The notes beneath the pieces are model-generated. The model worked only from the letters and a program-made list of their open reading frames with translations. It was not told the DNA's origin and ran no database searches. DNA of 64,000 nt from Pseudonocardiaceae bacterium YIM PH 21723. GTDB taxonomy: Bacteria > Actinomycetota > Actinomycetes > Mycobacteriales > Pseudonocardiaceae. The stretch spans positions 1-64,000 of the forward strand of contig QZFT01000040.1 of the NCBI GenBank assembly GCA_003600225.1. Reading direction: 5' to 3'. A program made the position numbers and the translations under genes. Each line of letters starts with the position of its first letter. Positions within the stretch are counted from its first letter, which is position 1. Below are positions 60,620 to 64,000 of the stretch, in pieces.

Positions 60620-61234
60620 TCAGGCGCAGGTGTCCAACATGGACTGGACGGCGGACTTCTCCGACTCCTGCAAGGTGAGCTGGTACTTGTGCTTCACCGC
60701 GACCCACATCCGGGAGTACTCGCACCAGTACTCCTGCGCGGGCGGCTTCCAGGCGGCCGGGTCACGGTCGCCCTTCGACCGGTTCGAACTCGCCGAGACC
60801 GCGATCAGCTGCGGCGCGTCCAGATCGTTGGCGAAGTCCTGCCGCTGCCGGTCGGTCCAGTCACTGGCCCCCGACTTGCACGCCTCCATCAACGGCACGA
60901 AGTGATCGATGTCCACATCGGACGCGTCGTTCAGCGTCTCGTTGTCGTACGGGCTGAACCATGACCCGCTCACCGGGTGACAGTCCTCGTCCGTGGACAC
61001 CCCGGAACCGTCGCGCTTGAGCACCATCTCCCGGGTGTCGCACCGGCCCTCGATGGTGATCCAGTGCTTGAACTTCTTCCGGTCGTAGCCCGCCTTCGAG
61101 CCCTCGTCCGCGACGGTCAGCTCGGCCAGCTCACGAACAGCGGTGGCCTTGTCCGGGATGCCGGGCGGGGTGGCCATCGCCGGAGCGGCCAGCCCCACGG
61201 TCAGTGCGACCGTCGCCAGTACTACGCGGAACAT
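60620..61234 (-). CDS. secreted HNH-type nuclease (DUF1524), downstream copy
   Basis: From ATG 61234 the 204-residue protein has a signal peptide (FRVVLATVALTVGLAAPAMA) and an HNH/DUF1524 domain with the catalytic DIDHFVPL segment and later NRSKGDRDPAAW. Actinomycete proteins of this kind are extracellular nucleases. Its start lies 13 bases inside the upstream paralogue, so translation is coupled. Confidence 0.88.
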   Translation of the reverse strand: MFRVVLATVALTVGLAAPAMATPPGIPDKATAVRELAELTVADEGSKAGYDRKKFKHWITIEGRCDTREMVLKRDGSGVSTDEDCHPVSGSWFSPYDNETLNDASDVDIDHFVPLMEACKSGASDWTDRQRQDFANDLDAPQLIAVSASSNRSKGDRDPAAWKPPAQEYWCEYSRMWVAVKHKYQLTLQESEKSAVQSMLDTCA

Positions 61235-61857
61235 GAGTTCAGCATCGACTGGAGGGCGGACTTCTCGGCCGGCTGCGCGGTCAAGCCGTAGTAGTTCTTC
61301 ACCGTCACCCACATCTTCGCGTAGGTGCAGTAGTAGGAGGTCAGCGGCGGCTTCCAGGCAGCCGGGTCCTTGTCGCCCTTGGCCTGGTTGACGTTGTCGG
61401 TCACCGCGATCAGCTGCGGGCGGGACAGGTCGTTGGCGAAGTCCTGCCGCCGCTGGTCGGTCCAGCCACTGGCGCCGGACTTCCAGGCCTCGGACAACGG
61501 AACCACGTGGTCGATGTCCACATCGGACGCGGCGGTCCAGGTGGCACCGTCGTACGGGCTGAACCAGGAGCCGGAGGTCGCGCTACAGGAGCTGTTGGTG
61601 ACCACGTTGGAACCGTCGCGCTTGAGCACGGTCTCCCGGGTGTCACAGCTGCCGGAGATGGTGATCCAGTGCTTGAACTTCTCCCGCGAGTAGCCGGTCT
61701 GCGGCCCCTCGGGAGCTTCGGTGATGCCGTTCAGGTAGCCCTGAGCGGTGGCCTTGCTGGGAATTCCCGGCGGAGTCGCCAGGGCGGGGGTGGCCACGCC
61801 CATAACGGCAGCGGCGGTCATGGCGGTCACGACTAACGCAGTGCGGAGTGTGCGCAT
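61222..61857 (-). CDS. secreted HNH-type nuclease (DUF1524), upstream copy
   Basis: From ATG 61857 the 211-residue protein has a signal peptide (MRTLRTALVVTAMTAAAVMG) and the same domain: KFKHWITISGSCDTRETVLK, VDIDHVVPLSEAWKSGASGW, NQAKGDKDPAAWKPP. It is a clear tandem duplicate of the 60620-61234 gene. A hairpin (about 61894-61934) lies upstream. Confidence 0.88.
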   Translation of the reverse strand: MRTLRTALVVTAMTAAAVMGVATPALATPPGIPSKATAQGYLNGITEAPEGPQTGYSREKFKHWITISGSCDTRETVLKRDGSNVVTNSSCSATSGSWFSPYDGATWTAASDVDIDHVVPLSEAWKSGASGWTDQRRQDFANDLSRPQLIAVTDNVNQAKGDKDPAAWKPPLTSYYCTYAKMWVTVKNYYGLTAQPAEKSALQSMLNSCSA

Positions 61858-61893
61858 GACTCCAGACGGTGACCGGTGTTGGTGTTTTTGGTC

Positions 61894-61934
61894 CATGTTT
61901 TCGGCGAAGGGCACGGGTCCTTTTGCCGAACATG
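61894..61934. terminator. imperfect hairpin between the purA-side gene and the nucleases
   Basis: CATGTTTTCGGCGAA pairs imperfectly with TTTTGCCGAACATG. Its half-sites resemble the GATGTTCGGGC repeat arms. Confidence 0.55.
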
Positions 61935-61936
61935 TC

Positions 61937-62548
61937 TCAACGCACCAGCAACAGATCCGTGGTGTGCCGATACCAGGTCCAGCCGGTCATCGGCCGCGGA
62001 TGCCGCACCCCGTCCAGGCTGACCTGCGTCTCCTCGCAGGCGAGCTGGAACGCCCTGCTGTGATGGGTCTTCCGGCGCAGCGCGCCCCGCACCACGGTGA
62101 CCTCCAGGCCCGATTCGGCATGCGGCGAAACGACGATCCGCTTCGCCGGGCCGTGCAGCACGTGCTCGCTGTCGCAGTAGGCGCTACCGGTCACCGGTTC
62201 GATCACGCCCTGGCCGACGAGCACCCCGCCGACGTCGTCCCGGGCCAGCGGCACCGGGCGCGCCTCACCATCCACAGTGGACGCTCCATGGAGCTTCGCG
62301 ATCGCCGAGTCGCGCTCCGCGGGCAGGTAGCCGATCTCCAGGTGCAGGGCCTCGCGGCGCAGCAGCCGGAGCACCACGGCGGCGAGATCCGAATCACGTC
62401 CATAGACGATCAATCGTCCGTTTGGCGGCAAAAGTTCGTCGACGTCGGCTTTTCCGGGCCGATTCGGTAGCTGATGGAAGCGGAGTCGACTACTCTGCGT
62501 TAGCGAATCGGGGGGCTGGTTTCCGCAGGCCAACGCCACAACGCTCAC
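61937..62548 (-). CDS. conserved hypothetical protein beside purA
   Basis: The 203-residue soluble protein has the segment NGRLIVYGRDSDLAAVVLRLL, which resembles the start of a nucleotide-binding fold, and ends in RHPRPMTGWTWYRHTTDLLLV. It is divergent from purA. By position it may correspond to Rv0358, but I recognise no domain. Confidence 0.75.
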   Translation of the reverse strand: MSVVALACGNQPPDSLTQSSRLRFHQLPNRPGKADVDELLPPNGRLIVYGRDSDLAAVVLRLLRREALHLEIGYLPAERDSAIAKLHGASTVDGEARPVPLARDDVGGVLVGQGVIEPVTGSAYCDSEHVLHGPAKRIVVSPHAESGLEVTVVRGALRRKTHHSRAFQLACEETQVSLDGVRHPRPMTGWTWYRHTTDLLLVR

Positions 62549-62616
62549 AGTCGGATCCTAAGTTAGGCTCGTACACCGGCATTCGTCTGGAGTAGTCCAG
62601 CACCCACATACGTTAA

Positions 62617-63918
<1,302 letters not shown>

Positions 63919-63933
63919 CAAGCGAAAAACATC

Positions 63934-63968
63934 TCGGCCCCCTGGGAATTCCAGGGGGCCGATTTATT
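63934..63968 (+). terminator. terminator after purA
   Basis: TCGGCCCCCTGG pairs with CCAGGGGGCCGA across GAATT, followed by TTTATT: a classical rho-independent shape. Confidence 0.9.
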
Positions 63969-64000
63969 TCACCGGAGTACAAACGCGGTTGCGTCACGAC

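Overview
The window is high-G+C actinomycete chromosome, most likely from the Pseudonocardiaceae (an inference). It carries mycothiol synthase, GlnR, a PE/PPE/EspG type VII secretion cassette, an RsiG-type c-di-GMP anti-sigma factor, a DUF5753 regulator and many intergenic palindromes. Gene order follows two Mycobacterium tuberculosis blocks. One is the glnR-mshD-lmeA-thioredoxin-sseA-sseC-nitrobindin-class IV aminotransferase-YgfZ-DUF3073-purM-purF-sterol-carrier block (about Rv0805 to Rv0820). The other is the pyrE-SpoU-GH76-DedA-fba-DUF3151-purA block (about Rv0357 to Rv0383). The synteny is recalled from family knowledge and was not computed. Layout: 0.1-3.1 kb is a PE-like, DUF3558 lipoprotein, PPE-like and EspG cassette. 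3.4-7.5 kb is pstSCAB with a PHO-box-like direct repeat upstream. 7.7-10.5 kb holds mshD, flanked by three paralogous small secreted four-cysteine proteins and a stray duplicate of the mshD 3' end. 10.5-14.6 kb has glnR, lmeA, a thioredoxin and a sulfurtransferase operon led by a tiny cysteine-containing leader peptide. 15.2-20.2 kb has a secreted peptidoglycan-binding protein, nitrobindin, pxpB/pxpC, a frameshifted class IV aminotransferase and YgfZ. 20.3-33.6 kb is an accessory stretch (GH101, DUF5107, BKACE, RsiG, asparaginase, a large type I PKS-like protein) between two genes that are neighbours in mycobacteria. 33.7-43.1 kb contains DUF3073, a PurM-like protein, PurF, a DUF5753 regulator, an SCP-like protein, an unknown protein, a GGDEF-EAL protein and a DUF574 methyltransferase. 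43.5-54.5 kb contains pyrE, a SpoU methyltransferase, GH76, an isomerase-like barrel, a membrane pentapeptide protein, two DedA proteins, a GlcD-type oxidase, a ROK kinase, a SigE-family sigma factor and a YciI protein. 54.8-64 kb contains a His-rich secreted peptide, a LuxR regulator, fba, a GNAT, DUF3151, SRPBCC, two tandem secreted HNH nucleases and purA. The strongest novelty is the 1,681-residue PKS-like protein at 27756-32801. It keeps the ACP-KS-AT-KR-TE folds in one intact frame, yet every catalytic residue I could place is substituted, and an 80-residue VREV/VPVEV repeat joins its AT and KR. The PurM homologue beside purF also lacks its signature active-site residues. A second theme is repeats. 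There are several dispersed palindrome families, two of which have a copy sitting in frame inside a gene (pxpC and the PKS-like gene). Three loci carry very long inverted repeats enclosing perfect hairpins. No tRNA, rRNA, CRISPR array, insertion sequence or prophage was recognised.
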